Numbered from the stretch's first letter, positions 49,992 through 60,309 are shown. The stretch: 64,000 nucleotides of DNA from Hemerocallis citrina (GCA_017893485.1 JACEHZ010000198.1:682001-746000), one strand, 5' to 3'. Made by a program: numbers and translations. Notes: generated from the letters alone by a model not told the origin.

Positions 49992-50459
49992 TGTGAGACC
50001 CCGTATTTCTATATAGTATAATATACTAGTATACTATTCATATATAGTATATATATACTAGTAGTAGAAAGAAAAAAAGAATGGTTGGTTTGATTGATGA
50101 CGTGGAGAAAGAAGGAAGAAAGGAAAAATGATGAGTTGGATTGGTGGCCTATAGATGATCCTATGGGATGGGATGGCATGATGGGCCTATAAGATTTCCT
50201 ATGGGACATAGGAAGGATTAAATGAATGAGATGTGGGTGTAGTGTTGACCGGTTGACCCATGGGGGAATTAATCCCACACCGGCCATGATGGGGAGAGAA
50301 AGAAAGATATATAGGGAAATGCCAATGATAAAGGTACCAAATGGTTAACCACCTTTTTGAGGCAGTCTGTGGTGGGCGTGGTTAGAGTTTTGTGTCCGTT
50401 CTTTCGCGTGCGCGCACGTGTAGCCACGTGCGCAGCTGAGCTGGGCTCGGGGCATTACA
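49992..50459 (+). repeat. TRIM 3' LTR
   Basis: Same sequence as the 5' LTR with about nine substitutions and a one-base shorter A run; ends GGGGCATTACA. Confidence 0.95.
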
Positions 50460-50966
50460 ATTAATTAATAAAGAAGTTAGATTTTATATAAACAAATGGT
50501 TATAGATGTAACTAAGTAGAAGAGGTGGTTAGTTAAAATTTCGTATTAATTAATAAACTGTTTTATTTTTTTTTCATTAGCCGACATCAACTAGTTGGGG
50601 AAAATGCTTTATTTTTTTGTTTTTTGTTTTTTGTTTTTTAATATAAATATTTAGTCTAGTTTAAGAAGGACAGCAAAAATATAAATATGATTTAAATATT
50701 GTCTTTTATTTTCTTTCCAATTTAAGGTCCCCACCCCCAAATTTTTTAATAAGTATTTACTATTGCATCTAAAGCATGTGTTTATACGTTTAAAATAAAG
50801 AAATGCTTAATTAAAACCATTTGGTGAAATAACTATGTATATATGGTACGTAATTAATTTTTTTAATTAGTTTTGTTTAATCCCGGAATTCAGATCATCT
50901 CACATGCACCATTTCTACATCGTTATAATTGTATTGTACTTGTATAGGCAAGCCAGGGGTTTAAGT

Positions 50967-52356
50967 CAGGGCCGGCCCTGACTTCCCGGGGGCCCGAGGC
51001 GAACTCTTGAAATGGGGCTCCCAATAAAATAAAATAAAATAAAACAAAATAAAATGTATACAAAAATTTTGCACATTGTTAAAAGCAAAATATACAAAAT
51101 ATATAAATTTGTTTTAAATCACTCAAATTTAAAGTCTCAAATTCAATTCAAGTCTTCAAGTATAAACCCAAATAATCTTCAAAAAAAAAAATTAACGGCT
51201 CAAATAGTTAATTTTGGGGCCCCTAATAATAGTATTTTTCTTTTACGCGTAAAATACGTGCCTATATTTACAAGTGAATTAAAAATTTGGGGCCGCTAAA
51301 ATTGCGAAAACGTCGGGGGCCTGAGGCGGCCACCTCACCCACTTCAAGGGTGGGGCCGGCCCTAGTTCAAGTACAAAATATAAATAGGAATTTCGCGGCA
51401 ATAAAGAATTTTATACGATACGAGATATTGATGTTGGTCGTAGCATTTCATTTCTAGTCAAGGCTAATGGATTGGATCATAATGGGGCACAATTACACAG
51501 GAGGTGTTCAGTTATATGCTCCACTCTTGTGCAATCGAAGGTGCTAGTTACTCGTCAACCTTATTTGAAATGGATGCATAATGTAGCAAACACATGGAGG
51601 GAAGAAGACTCGATCATGGTACTTTCCTATAATATTTTGTCTGATAATTTCATAGATTTGGCACATGAAGACTACTACTTGTCTTGAGAGATTCGAATGA
51701 AGGCAATTTGTGACGAAGTTGTCTTCCACAAACCAGATGTAATCTGTTTCCAAGAGGTCAATTCAATAACTTTACTTTATATTTATTAATATTGATATAT
51801 AACATGTGGTGCTCTCTACTTGAATCAAAATGATCTAATATATTAATTAATAAACAAGTTAGATTTTATATAAACAAATGGTTATAGATGTAACTAAGTA
51901 GAAGAGGTGGTTAGTTAAAATTTCGTATTATTTAATAAACTATTTTATTTTTCTTTCATTAGCCGACATCAACTAGTTGGGGAAAATGCTTTATTTTTTT
52001 GTTTTTTGTTTTTTGTTTTTTAATATAAATATTTAGTCTAGTTTAAGAAAGACAGCAAAAATATAAATATGATTTAAATATTGTCTTTTATTTTCTTTCC
52101 AATTTAAGGTCCTCCACCCCCAATTTTTTTTAATAAGTATTTACTATTGCATCTAAAGCATGTGTTTATACGTTTAAAATAAAGAAATGCTTAATCAAAA
52201 CCATTTGGTGAAATAACTATATATATATATATATGGTACGTAATTAAGTTTTTTAATTAGTTTTGTTTAATCCCGGAATTCAGATCATCTCACATGCACC
52301 ATTTCTACATTGTTATAATTGTATTGTACTTGTATAGGCAAGCCAGGGGTTTAAGT
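50967..52356 (+). repeat. Inverted array unit I3
   Basis: hAT copy 50967-51364 (short TTTTA run), exon relic 51388-51756, and intron-like DNA with an expanded TATATA tract near 52218-52234 at the usual unit breakpoint. Confidence 0.92.
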
Positions 52357-52485
52357 CAAGGCCGGCCCTGACTTCCCGGGGGCCCGAGGTGAACTCCTGA
52401 AATGGGGCTCCCCATAAAATAAAATAAAATAAAATAAAATAAAATAAAATAAAATAAAATAAAATAAAATAAAATAAAATAAAAT
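52357..52485 (+). mobile_element. Truncated hAT copy at the end of the inverted block
   Basis: The right end of the hAT element in opposite orientation, running into its microsatellite (AAAAT repeats to 52485), where it joins chromovirus RT sequence with an AT overlap. Confidence 0.9.
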
Positions 52486-53790
52486 ACGGGTACTATGAGT
52501 ATCTTGTGATACTGTTTGGGGTCACGAACGCGCCAGCTGTATTCATGAGTCTTATGAACCAGGTTTTCTCTCAGTTCTTGGACAGATTTGCGGTGGTCTT
52601 TATTGATGATATTTTGGTGTATTCTCAGAATCGGGAAGATCATGCTGAGCATCTTAGAGTGGTTCTACAGACTTTGAGAGAGAATCAGCTCTATGGAAAA
52701 CTTAACAAGTGCGAGTTTTGGCTTGACAGGATTTCTTTCTTGGGGCACATTGTTTCTGGCGATGGTATTTCTGTGGATCGTGCCAAGATTGAGGCTATGA
52801 AGGATTGGCCTATTCCCAAGTCAGTTTCAGAAGTCAAAGAGTTTTCTTGGTTTGGCTGGCTATTATTGAAAGTTTGTCCAGGATTTTTCGAAGATAGTAG
52901 GACCTTTGACTAAATTGACTGGGAAGGATCAGAAGTTTTGTTGGTCTGATGAGTGCAATGAGGCCTTTGTTGAGTTGAATAATAGATTGACATCAGCGCC
53001 TGTGTTGACTATTCCAGACGGTTCAGGCGGATTTGTGGTTCACTGTGATGCTTCTGGTAAGGGTCTTGGAGCAGTTCTTATGCAGAAGGGCCGTGTTGTT
53101 GCGTATGCATCGAGGCAGTTGAGGCCGCATGAAAAAAACTATCTTACTCATGACTTGGAGTTAGCGGCAGTGATCTTTGCTTTGAAGTGTGGAGAAATTA
53201 TTTACTTGGAGACCGAGTGGAGATTTTTACAGACCACAAAAGTCTCAAGTACGTCTTCATCCAGAAGGAGTTGAACATGAGGCAAAAGCGTTGGTTAGAA
53301 CTTATGGCCGATTATGACATCAGTTTGCAATACCATCCTGGTAAAGTAAACTTGGTGCCAGATGCTTTGTGCAGGAGACCAGTAGTTACGTTTCTTACTC
53401 AGCAGAGAATCTCATTGAGCAGATGAGGAGGTTGGAGCTGGATGTTGTGTTGCTGAGTTCTGGTCGGAGTTGTTTGGCGCTCCAGCTGCAATCGTCTCTT
53501 GTTGAGAAGATTAAAAAGGCGCAGGCTGGTGATGCGCAGTTGCAGGGTTTTCGAGCTGAGGTTAGTCTGGGTCCAGGACGGACATGGTTATTCATGCGGA
53601 TGGTTCGCTTCATTTTGGTTCTCGGTTATGTGTCCCTAAGGGTGAAGTTCGTCAGAGGTTGCTTGAAGAGGCTCATCAGTCTTCGTATTCTATCCATCCC
53701 GGCGGTACTAAAATGTATCGGGGTTTGAAGCTTCATTTCTGGTGGCATGGTATGAAGGGAGCTATTGCTCGGTTTGTGGCTCAGTGTAGC
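52484..53790 (+). mobile_element. Degenerate Tekay-like chromovirus RT-RNase H-integrase fragment
   Basis: Plus-strand fragment starting in the middle of [41 protein letters not shown] (intact FIDD), [19 protein letters not shown]; then RNase [21 protein letters not shown] and [14 protein letters not shown]; then the integrase zinc-binding part LHFGSRLCVPKGEVRQRLLE, EEAHQSSYSIHPGGTKMYRG, ARFVAQC. The frame shifts near 52850, 53190, 53385 and before 53590. Coding homology stops after the first Cys of the HHCC zinc site at about 53790, where unrelated LTR-like DNA begins. The CAG codons that are TAG in the 38-39 kb relative are intact here. Confidence 0.9.
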
Positions 53791-54987
53791 TCATTATTTA
53801 CCTATAAAACATGCATTTTTGGTCTTATTTTAAGTTTTAGGTCCATAGTGTCGACATTGAGAATAAATCATAGTTGCACACAATTGAATATAATCTTCTA
53901 CAAAATACTTCATTCCTTCACCCCTTTATTTACTAGCAATCTACAATCCTTTTTTTTAAAACACAAATTTCTCCTTTTACTACAATAGAGTTATTTTAAT
54001 TTAAACAACCATTTTCACAAGATACATTCAACTTGTCTCAAATGTATGGATTTTCTTAACACAGAATGGTTCTTAACTATCTAGCATGGCAAAAAATGAC
54101 ATCTTCTAGCAATTTAATTCATAATTTATCGACTAGCAATCATTTCAACATACATCTTCTAAATTATCAATTCATCGCTACATGAGCAAACATGGAGTCA
54201 ATTTCACTTAAGTTTTCATTACTAATTTTATCAAAAAAATCCTAGCATGGTAACTAGAATTAGAAGTATGAGAAACACCCACCTAGTTGGAGAAAAACGA
54301 ATGGAAAGCTCCTAGAAATCTCCTAGAATGCACGAATGGACCCTTCCCCTCCTAAGTTGTGCCTCAAAATTGTTTCCTCCTCCTTGGATGTAGCAACCCG
54401 AGCTCCCCCCCTAGTGCACTTCCGGCCTCTCCTTGGTTGAGCACACACAAAAATCCCCCCAATCTTTTACTGACCAAAACTCTCAATCTTTTCTCACTCT
54501 AATCTTTTATTTCTTTAATAAATTTCTAGTGTACTAAATGAGAAGAACTAGGGGGTATTTATACATTTTTTGGTGAGAATAGATGGCTAGGATTAAATCA
54601 AATAGTTAGAGATCAAAGGCTAGGATGAGTTAGGGAGTTGTAGCAACTACCCATGATCACATAACCACCTCAATCCACAACTCCACTCTCCCCATCTCTC
54701 CTTGCTCCATCCGGCCTAGTGTAGGTGTGCAATGCACACCCTAGTGCTTGCACGTGCCAACTAGTACCCCCCTCCTTACAAGTGTACATGTGCATAAAAA
54801 TTTATTTGTTCATGAAAAAGTCTACAATACAAGTTGAATTGTTTTAAAAAAGAAATAAGTTAAATGAGCTCATTAATGGACCAATTTAACCATGGGTTTA
54901 AATAATTAAAATAGTTAATTAATAAAGTGGGCTAAAAAGACAATTTGGGCTTAAGATTTTAATTAGGCTTTAAAAGAAAAGTACTTT

Positions 54988-54990
<3 letters not shown>
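53791..54990 (-). mobile_element. Truncated long LTR, relative of the solo LTR at 60315
   Basis: Non-coding and AT-rich. It parallels the last third of the 60315-63683 LTR: CTAGCATGGTAACTAGAATT/CTTAGCATGGTGTCTAATTA blocks, a TTCCTCCTCCTTG block, and GGGGGTATTTATAC. On the minus strand TATAAATA (54556-54563) could be its promoter. The left part and both termini are missing. Confidence 0.6.

Positions 54991-55059
<69 letters not shown>
54991..55059. repeat. TA and GA microsatellites
   Basis: About 32 bp of TA repeats followed by about 37 bp of GA repeats. A matching CT/TATA tract lies at 55409-55437, so these tracts flank the first foldback element symmetrically. Confidence 0.95.
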
Positions 55060-55061
<2 letters not shown>

Positions 55062-55064
55062 CCC

Positions 55065-55407
55065 TTCGGTTGCACACTACTTTTGGTGAGCACTCTGTGA
55101 ACACTCACGAAATAGAGTACCTATGAAAAATCCGAACCGCTCATATTGTTCTATATGGCTAAGATAGCCTAAAAATAAAAAATCAAGTAATTTGAAGTTC
55201 ATTTGCCCATCCATCATGCTGTTAGAATTTTCAGCCATACAATTTTGTGATGATGTAAATCATGGGCAAATGAACTTCAAATTACTTGATTTTTTATTGT
55301 TAGGCTATCTTAGGCATATAGAACAATATGAGCAGTTCGGATTTTTCATAGGTTCTCTATTTCGTGAGTGTTCACGGAGTGCTCACCAAAGTAGTGTGCA
55401 ACCGAAG
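55065..55407. mobile_element. Foldback (MITE-like) element 1
   Basis: Two 146-bp arms (55065-55210 and 55262-55407) are imperfect reverse complements, from CTTCGGTTGCACACTACTTT to GTAGTGTGCAACCGAAG, separated by 51 bp. No coding capacity. The GA tract on the left and CT tract on the right extend the symmetry. The frame at 55192-55503 is an accident of the arm. Confidence 0.85.
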
Positions 55408-55437
55408 ATTTCTTTCTCTCTCTCTCTCTCTATATAT

Positions 55438-56119
55438 GGCAAATGCTCCATTGAAAACGGGTCTAGTTTTCACAGGTTCGAAAACACGAATTTGAGCCAT
55501 TAGATCGCTCATGATCACGATCAGCGACTCAGATCGAGCCCCCCATCACCCGTTTGAATTGATGAGCAGAGGGTTATTTTGGGAATTTCGTCCCAAATAA
55601 CTCTTCGCCTCGCTGATTCTAAAAAATGAGATATAACCTAGGTCGTTGTTGGGAACAACGGCCTAGGTTATAAAAACTTGAATCATAGGCCGTTGTTTGG
55701 AACAACGGCCTTGTTCTCAATTTTTATAACCTAGACCGTTGTTGGGAACAACGGCCTAGGCTATAAAATTGAGAGAAATTTATAGAAATTTTATAGCCTA
55801 GGTCGTTGTTGGGAACAACGGCCTAGGTTATAAAAATTGAGAACAAGGCTGTTGTTCCAAACAACGGCATATGATTCAATTTTTTATAACCTAGGCCGTT
55901 GTTCCCAACAACGGCCTAGGTTATATCTTTTTTTTTCAGAACGATTCAGGCGTAGAGTTATTTGGGACGAAATTCCCAAAATAACCCTCTGCCACTTAAG
56001 TCATATTGGGTGATGGGCGGAGGTTATCTGAGCCGCTGATCGAGATCATGAGCGATCCAATGGCTCAGATTCGTGTTTTCCAACCCGTGAAAACAAACCC
56101 GTTTTCAATGGAGCATTTG

Positions 56120-56121
<2 letters not shown>
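55438..56121. mobile_element. Foldback element 2 with six nested palindromes
   Basis: The whole 684 bp is a near-complete inverted repeat centred near 55780, from GGCAAATGCTCCATTGAAAA to TTTTCAATGGAGCATTTGCC, bordered by TATATA on both sides. Within the arms lie six short palindromes built on CCGTTGTTGGGAACAACGG-like cores, at about 55631-55672, 55686-55710, 55724-55765, 55793-55832, 55847-55868 and 55884-55925, paired symmetrically about the centre. The arms also hold a small palindrome GTTATTTTGGGAATTTCGTC (55573) and its partner (55957). Non-coding. Superfamily not recognised. Confidence 0.85.

Positions 56122-56171
<50 letters not shown>
56122..56171. repeat. TA microsatellite
   Basis: About 50 bp of uninterrupted TA repeats on the right border of foldback element 2. 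Confidence 0.95.
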
Positions 56172-56173
<2 letters not shown>

Positions 56174-56247
56174 ACAAGGTTTGATTGACAGTAACAGATT
56201 AATTACAGCCAATAAAGTGGCTGTAATGAAGTGGCTCCACTGAAAAC

Positions 56248-56670
56248 CAGGGCCGGCCCCACCCTTGAAGCGGGTGAGGCGGCCGCCACAGGCCCCCGAC
56301 GTTTTCGCAATTTTAGGGGCCCCAAATTTGTAATTCACTTGTAAATATAGGCACAAATTTTGCGCATAAAAAAAATATACTATAATTAAGGGCCCCAAAA
56401 TTAACTATTTGAGCCTTTAATTTTTTTTTTTTGAAGATTATTTGGGTTTATACTTGAAAACTTGAATTGAATTTGAGACTTTAAATTTGAGTGATTTAAA
56501 ACAAATTTATATATTTTGCATATTTTGCTTTTAACAATTTGCAAATTTTTTGTATACATTTTAATTATTTTATTTTATTTTATTTTATTTTATTTTATTT
56601 TATTTTTGTATATGGGGAGCCCCATTTCGGGAGTTCGCCTCGGGCCCCCAGTAACTCAGGGCCAGCACTA
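56248..56670. mobile_element. Standalone hAT copy of the array-unit family
   Basis: 423 bp from CAGGGCCGGCCCC to GGGCCAGCACTA, internally alignable with the hAT copies in the array, including the T run and TTTTA repeats. It is flanked by CTGAAAAC (56240-56247) and CCGAAAAC (56671-56678), an 8-bp target duplication with one mismatch unrelated to the ACTTGAAC of the array, so this is an independent insertion. Confidence 0.9.
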
Positions 56671-56678
56671 CCGAAAAC

Positions 56679-57544
56679 CCATTGCCGCCTCCATTACTTC
56701 TCTACCCCATCGATCCAGTCACCCAGTCCTCACCCTCTGTCATCCTCTCCTCTTCCCCGTTCGCTGCCGAAACCCAATTTTGCCTCACCTCTGCTCTTCC
56801 CGTCGCCTCCATCGAGCCACTGTCGACGTCCCTACCCTGTCGCCTTCAACCCGCAACCCAATGCCTCAACCACCGTAACCTTTCATCGCCTTCACCCACC
56901 ATCACCGCCTTCCTCATCCCTCTTCATCTCCGGACCCATCGGTTTTTCGCCATCCACTCCTCTGTTTTCTTCCAAAACAGAGCACTCCGCTCTCCGCCCT
57001 CCACAGTCGACCACCGAGCCCCTACCATCGTCTTCAACCCTCATCGTCAAGCTCCTCGTCATCCTCGTCTTCCTCTCTTCGACCACCGAATGCCAAAGCT
57101 GACGTCGCCATTTGTTACTGTGTCGCCAATCCTCCTTTAGACGCCATTAACATTGCAGTCATCGACTGCTCAACCTCACCACACTCCAACCGCCGCAGCA
57201 CCGTCCCTTGCTCTCACCGCTTGCCGTCCAGTCGTCACGACCGCCTTAGTTGCCGTCAGTTCTCCCCCCCGTCACTCATTGTCTCTGTCGCGTTGGAGAC
57301 GAAGGGAAAGGATTGGAGGGACTGTGTGTTTGCTGTTTTGGAGAAGGAGAAATTGTTCTGGTGTTTGCTGTTCTGGGGTAGAAGGGATTGGTTACTTTCG
57401 GTGTTTGGTGTTTTATGTGAGAAAATCCCAACTTTGGTGTTTGCTGTTTTGCTGGGTATGAGTTGTTTTTGCTGATTTGGTTTCTTGCACGTGGTTTGCA
57501 CGTGTTCCCGTGTCTGTGATCGTCGCCCGGGATTCTCATCCCGT
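56679..57544 (+). other. Pyrimidine-rich leader-like region
   Basis: CT-rich on the plus strand with overlapping open frames (56539-57102, 56682-57140) of Ser/Pro/His/Leu composition and no domain. It resembles the region at 42146-42900 in composition and in a shared CTCTGTTTT...AAAACAGAG hairpin (56960-56982). Four GTGTTTGCTGTT-like repeats follow at about 57326, 57361, 57401 and 57437. It may be the leader or LTR of a retroelement, but no TG...CA ends or primer site were found. Confidence 0.4.
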
Positions 57545-57552
57545 TATTCTGA

Positions 57553-58908
57553 ATGTTCGAATCGAACGTCATTCTAAAGGCAAGTAATCTTACTCACGAA
57601 TTGTATTGTATCGTATTCGAGATCATTTATTGGGATGTTAAGACCGCCGCAATGAGAGAGACTCTCGAAGAGAATGGATTCGAATACTATACATTTCAAG
57701 GAAAGCTAAAGACGTACGAGATGGAAATGTTGGAGACAAAAAGATACAGGCAAAATATCAGGATTGATCCAAAGACTGAGGAGAAAACCATTGCACTAAA
57801 GGCAGTAAAGGCCCAACCATCAAAAGCTGATTCAGATCATGAGGAGTCAGACGAGGACATTGCTCTATTAACAAGACAATTTCGTAAGTACCTCAAACAC
57901 AAGAAATATGGTAGGTATCAAGAAGAAAGGAAAAAGAAAACGGAGGATGTGTGCTACAAGTGCAAGAAGCCCGGACACATCCGTGCAAACTGTCCTATTC
58001 AACAAGACAGAAATAGGGACCACTATCACTCAAATCCAAGTCAGAAAAAGACGGCGCTAAAAGCAACTTGGCTAGACTCGGATTCAAGTGAGGAAAAGCA
58101 CGGTTATGAAAACGTCGGCTTCATGGCTCTTGGGAGTGGTGAGGTGCAATCACCTTCTCAAGAAGAGGTAATCGAAGAACCCACTTATGATGAACTAGTA
58201 GACATGTGTAATGGTTTGAAAGACTATGCTAAGAAATTAAGTCATGAACTTAGGCAATAGAAACAAATTTCAAATGATACCCATGACTCTTGTATTACAA
58301 AAAATCAAAAACTGAAAAATAAGAATGCCTTGATCTTGGAAAAATTTGAGTCATTTAGAAAAGATCATGATGTATTGCTAGAGCAAAATGAAATCTTAAA
58401 ACAACAAATTCGAGAATCTTTAGCAACGCATGATGATCTCTTAAGAGAAATTCATGAGAAATCTGTTTATATAGCCAAACTCACAGATGATTTAAAAGAA
58501 TGTAAAAAGAAATTTGATGAGGTAGTGGAAGGGTGTAATGAAGCTCTTGAACAAAATAGGATTCTTGATGCTACATTGGACACTCTTCGTTGGAACACGA
58601 AAGACGATGAGATGACCAGGAAAAGATTATGTAAAAGAGTAACTGAGCTTGAAAAGATTGTTGAAAAATATGAAGGGCCCAGCTACCTTATTATAAAAAA
58701 TTCAAGATCCTATCATGATAATCAGCTTGGTTACGAAGAGCCAATATACCATTAAAAATGTAAATCATCATGTCATACACACTTGCATAAACCCCAACAA
58801 AATTATAAACCAATCCAAAGCTATGCAAGTGTGCATGACCCAAGGCATAGTCGAATCACATGTCATTTTTGCTGTAGACTCAGGCATATTTCTTATAACT
58901 GTTCACTA
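57553..58908 (+). pseudogene. SIRE-like Ty1/copia gag, broken by two stops
   Basis: From about 57700 the frame resembles SIRE/Maximus gag (GKLKTYEMEM). It goes on through an acidic stretch and QFRKYLKHKK to a zinc knuckle CYKCKKPGHIRANC (57952-57993). After a TAG at 58258 the same frame continues as a long coiled-coil-like region (58330-58755, rich in Leu, Glu, Lys), then after a TAA at 58753 to a second zinc knuckle CHFCCRLRHISYNC (58861-58902). Two knuckles separated by a coiled coil fit the long gag of SIRE-type elements. The first ~50 codons from 57553 do not look like gag and may be read-in from flanking DNA. The 5' LTR was not found. Confidence 0.8.
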
Positions 58909-58999
58909 AAAAGGAATACTAATCTTGTAAGGACGAGAAAGGATACAAATGCAAGTTCAAAACAAATTTGGGCACGAAAAATTATACCTATTAATCTTG

Positions 59000-59324
59000 A
59001 TGTAGGTACCTCAACGCATCAAGACTAAAGATCGGTGGTACCTTGATAGTGGATGCTCAAATCACATGACTGGTAACAGCAAATATTTTTCATCACTATC
59101 AAGGAAAAAGGGGAAGGACATCATCTTTGGAGATAATAGCACTGGTCAAACTATTGGTAAAGGTAAAATTAACTTTGGTTCCTCATGCTCCATTGAGGAT
59201 ATTCTATTGGTAAGAGGTCTAAATCATAACTTAATTAGTGTTAGCCAACTATGTGATAAAGGGTACATTGTTACTTTTGATAAAACTACATACACTGTAC
59301 TAGATAACAATAAATCTTGTTTAC
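59000..59324 (+). pseudogene. Copia protease, truncated by an LTR
   Basis: In a frame shifted from gag (shift between 58902 and 59006): RWYLDSGCSNHMTGNSKYF is the copia protease with DSG (59045-59053), followed by GKGKINF, SIEDILLVRGLNHNLISVSQ and CDKGYIVTFDKTTYTVLDNN. The frame is cut at 59324 by a TATCACGCTCC LTR start; integrase, RT and RNase H are absent from the window. Confidence 0.9.
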
Positions 59325-60309
59325 TATCACGCTCCGCTTCCCAAAAGAGAATACGAAATACGGATACGCTATAAAAGCCCAGCGAATGATTTCCATCATC
59401 CGTAAGCTGTTCAAGAATCTTTACAACATCTCACGAAATAATCAGAGTCGGAAGTAAAATTATCAGCCAACATGCACATATGAACCAAAATACCAACAAG
59501 AATACTTAAAACCAAATACATTAATCTCAAATAGTCATAATCTGAATAAGTCAAATATCCTGGGTCACATTGCCCAAATACAAAATAAATTCAAGTACAA
59601 GAATACAATATTGTTCAATCAAGCTACAAGAAATAATAATAACAAGATCCAGCACTAATACTTTATCTCACCAATACCGTCTAAAACCTGTTCTCCAAAA
59701 TCTGCAATTTAACAATTGCAGGGAAGAGAAAAAGAGAAAACAAGTACCCGTCAATTGCAAGTTACGGGCCGCTTGTAATGCAGGATACAAGTACATGGGG
59801 AAAAACTAACAAATTACATGGTATAAGCATGATGTCAAAATAGAATACTAGCATGGCAAGTGAACAAGTACAAGTGGCATGTATCAAGTGTCAAGTGAAC
59901 AAGTATCATGTAAACAAGTATCAAGTGTCATGTATCAAGTATCACGAAATCAAGTGTCAAGTATTCAAGTAGTCAAGTAGTCAAGTACAAGTGTCAAGTA
60001 TCATGTAATCAAGTAATCATGTTCAAGTATCATGTAATCAAGTATCAAGTAAGTATATGTCAAGTTCAAGTTTCGGGTTCAAGTATCATGTGTCAAGTCT
60101 TGTAGTGATTACTATCTAGGTAGCACTTCATGCAGCCTACCTTACATGGTTGCTACAACAAACAGTTTCGCTTTAGATTTCATAATGGACCATAAAGGGC
60201 AGTGTACTCAGGGACAAGCCTCAAGAAATCAAGTATCAAGTATCAAGCCTCAAGTCTCAAGTAGTAAAACATCAAGCCTCAAGTAGTGAAATATCAAGCC
60301 AAGTGAAAT
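59325..60309 (-). mobile_element. TGTCACGCCCC-family LTR, left part
   Basis: Starts TATCACGCTCCGCTTCCC, a G-to-A change from the TGTCACGCCCC start at 39822, followed by AATACGAAATACGGATACGC and GCCCAGCGAATGATT. It includes the TCAAGT repeats (59840-60310) and the CTTGTAGTGATTACTATCTA block (near 60095) that match 40599. Interrupted at 60315 by a solo LTR and resumes at 63684. Confidence 0.75.
59840..60309. repeat. Degenerate TATCAAGT-type short repeats
   Basis: Dense CAAGTATCAAGTGTCAAGTA variants, split by about 120 bp of CTATCTAGGTAGCACTTCAT-type sequence; continues after the solo LTR at 63684. Confidence 0.85.

Larger units (their letters stand above)
49411..50459 (+). mobile_element. Complete TRIM (miniature LTR retrotransposon)
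   Basis: Two LTRs of 469 and 468 bp enclose only 112 bp. The element starts TGTGAGACCCCG and ends TTACA, and is flanked by perfect 5-bp duplications ATTAA (49406-49410 and 50460-50464). A primer-binding site follows the first LTR and a purine-rich tract precedes the second. No coding capacity; it must depend on enzymes of other elements. By eye the LTRs differ by nine substitutions (eight transitions) and one A-run indel, about 2 percent. Confidence 0.95.
48513..50966 (+). repeat. Inverted array unit I2 with TRIM insertion
   Basis: hAT copy 48513-48928, exon relic 48952-49320, then intron-like DNA interrupted by a TRIM element at 49411-50459. The empty site would read AATATATTAATTAATAAAG, as in other units. 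Confidence 0.92.

Noticed and set aside
49477..50287. Two near-identical minus-strand frames of 76 and 92 codons
   Set aside because: Both lie in the TRIM LTRs and repeat because the LTRs do.
56539..57140. Overlapping 187- and 152-codon frames as genes
   Set aside because: One begins in the hAT microsatellite; composition follows the CT-rich DNA and no domain is visible.
59840..60309. TCAAGT repeats as a CRISPR or telomere-like array
   Set aside because: Repeats are short, irregular and without unique spacers, and they recur at the same place in another copy of the same LTR family.
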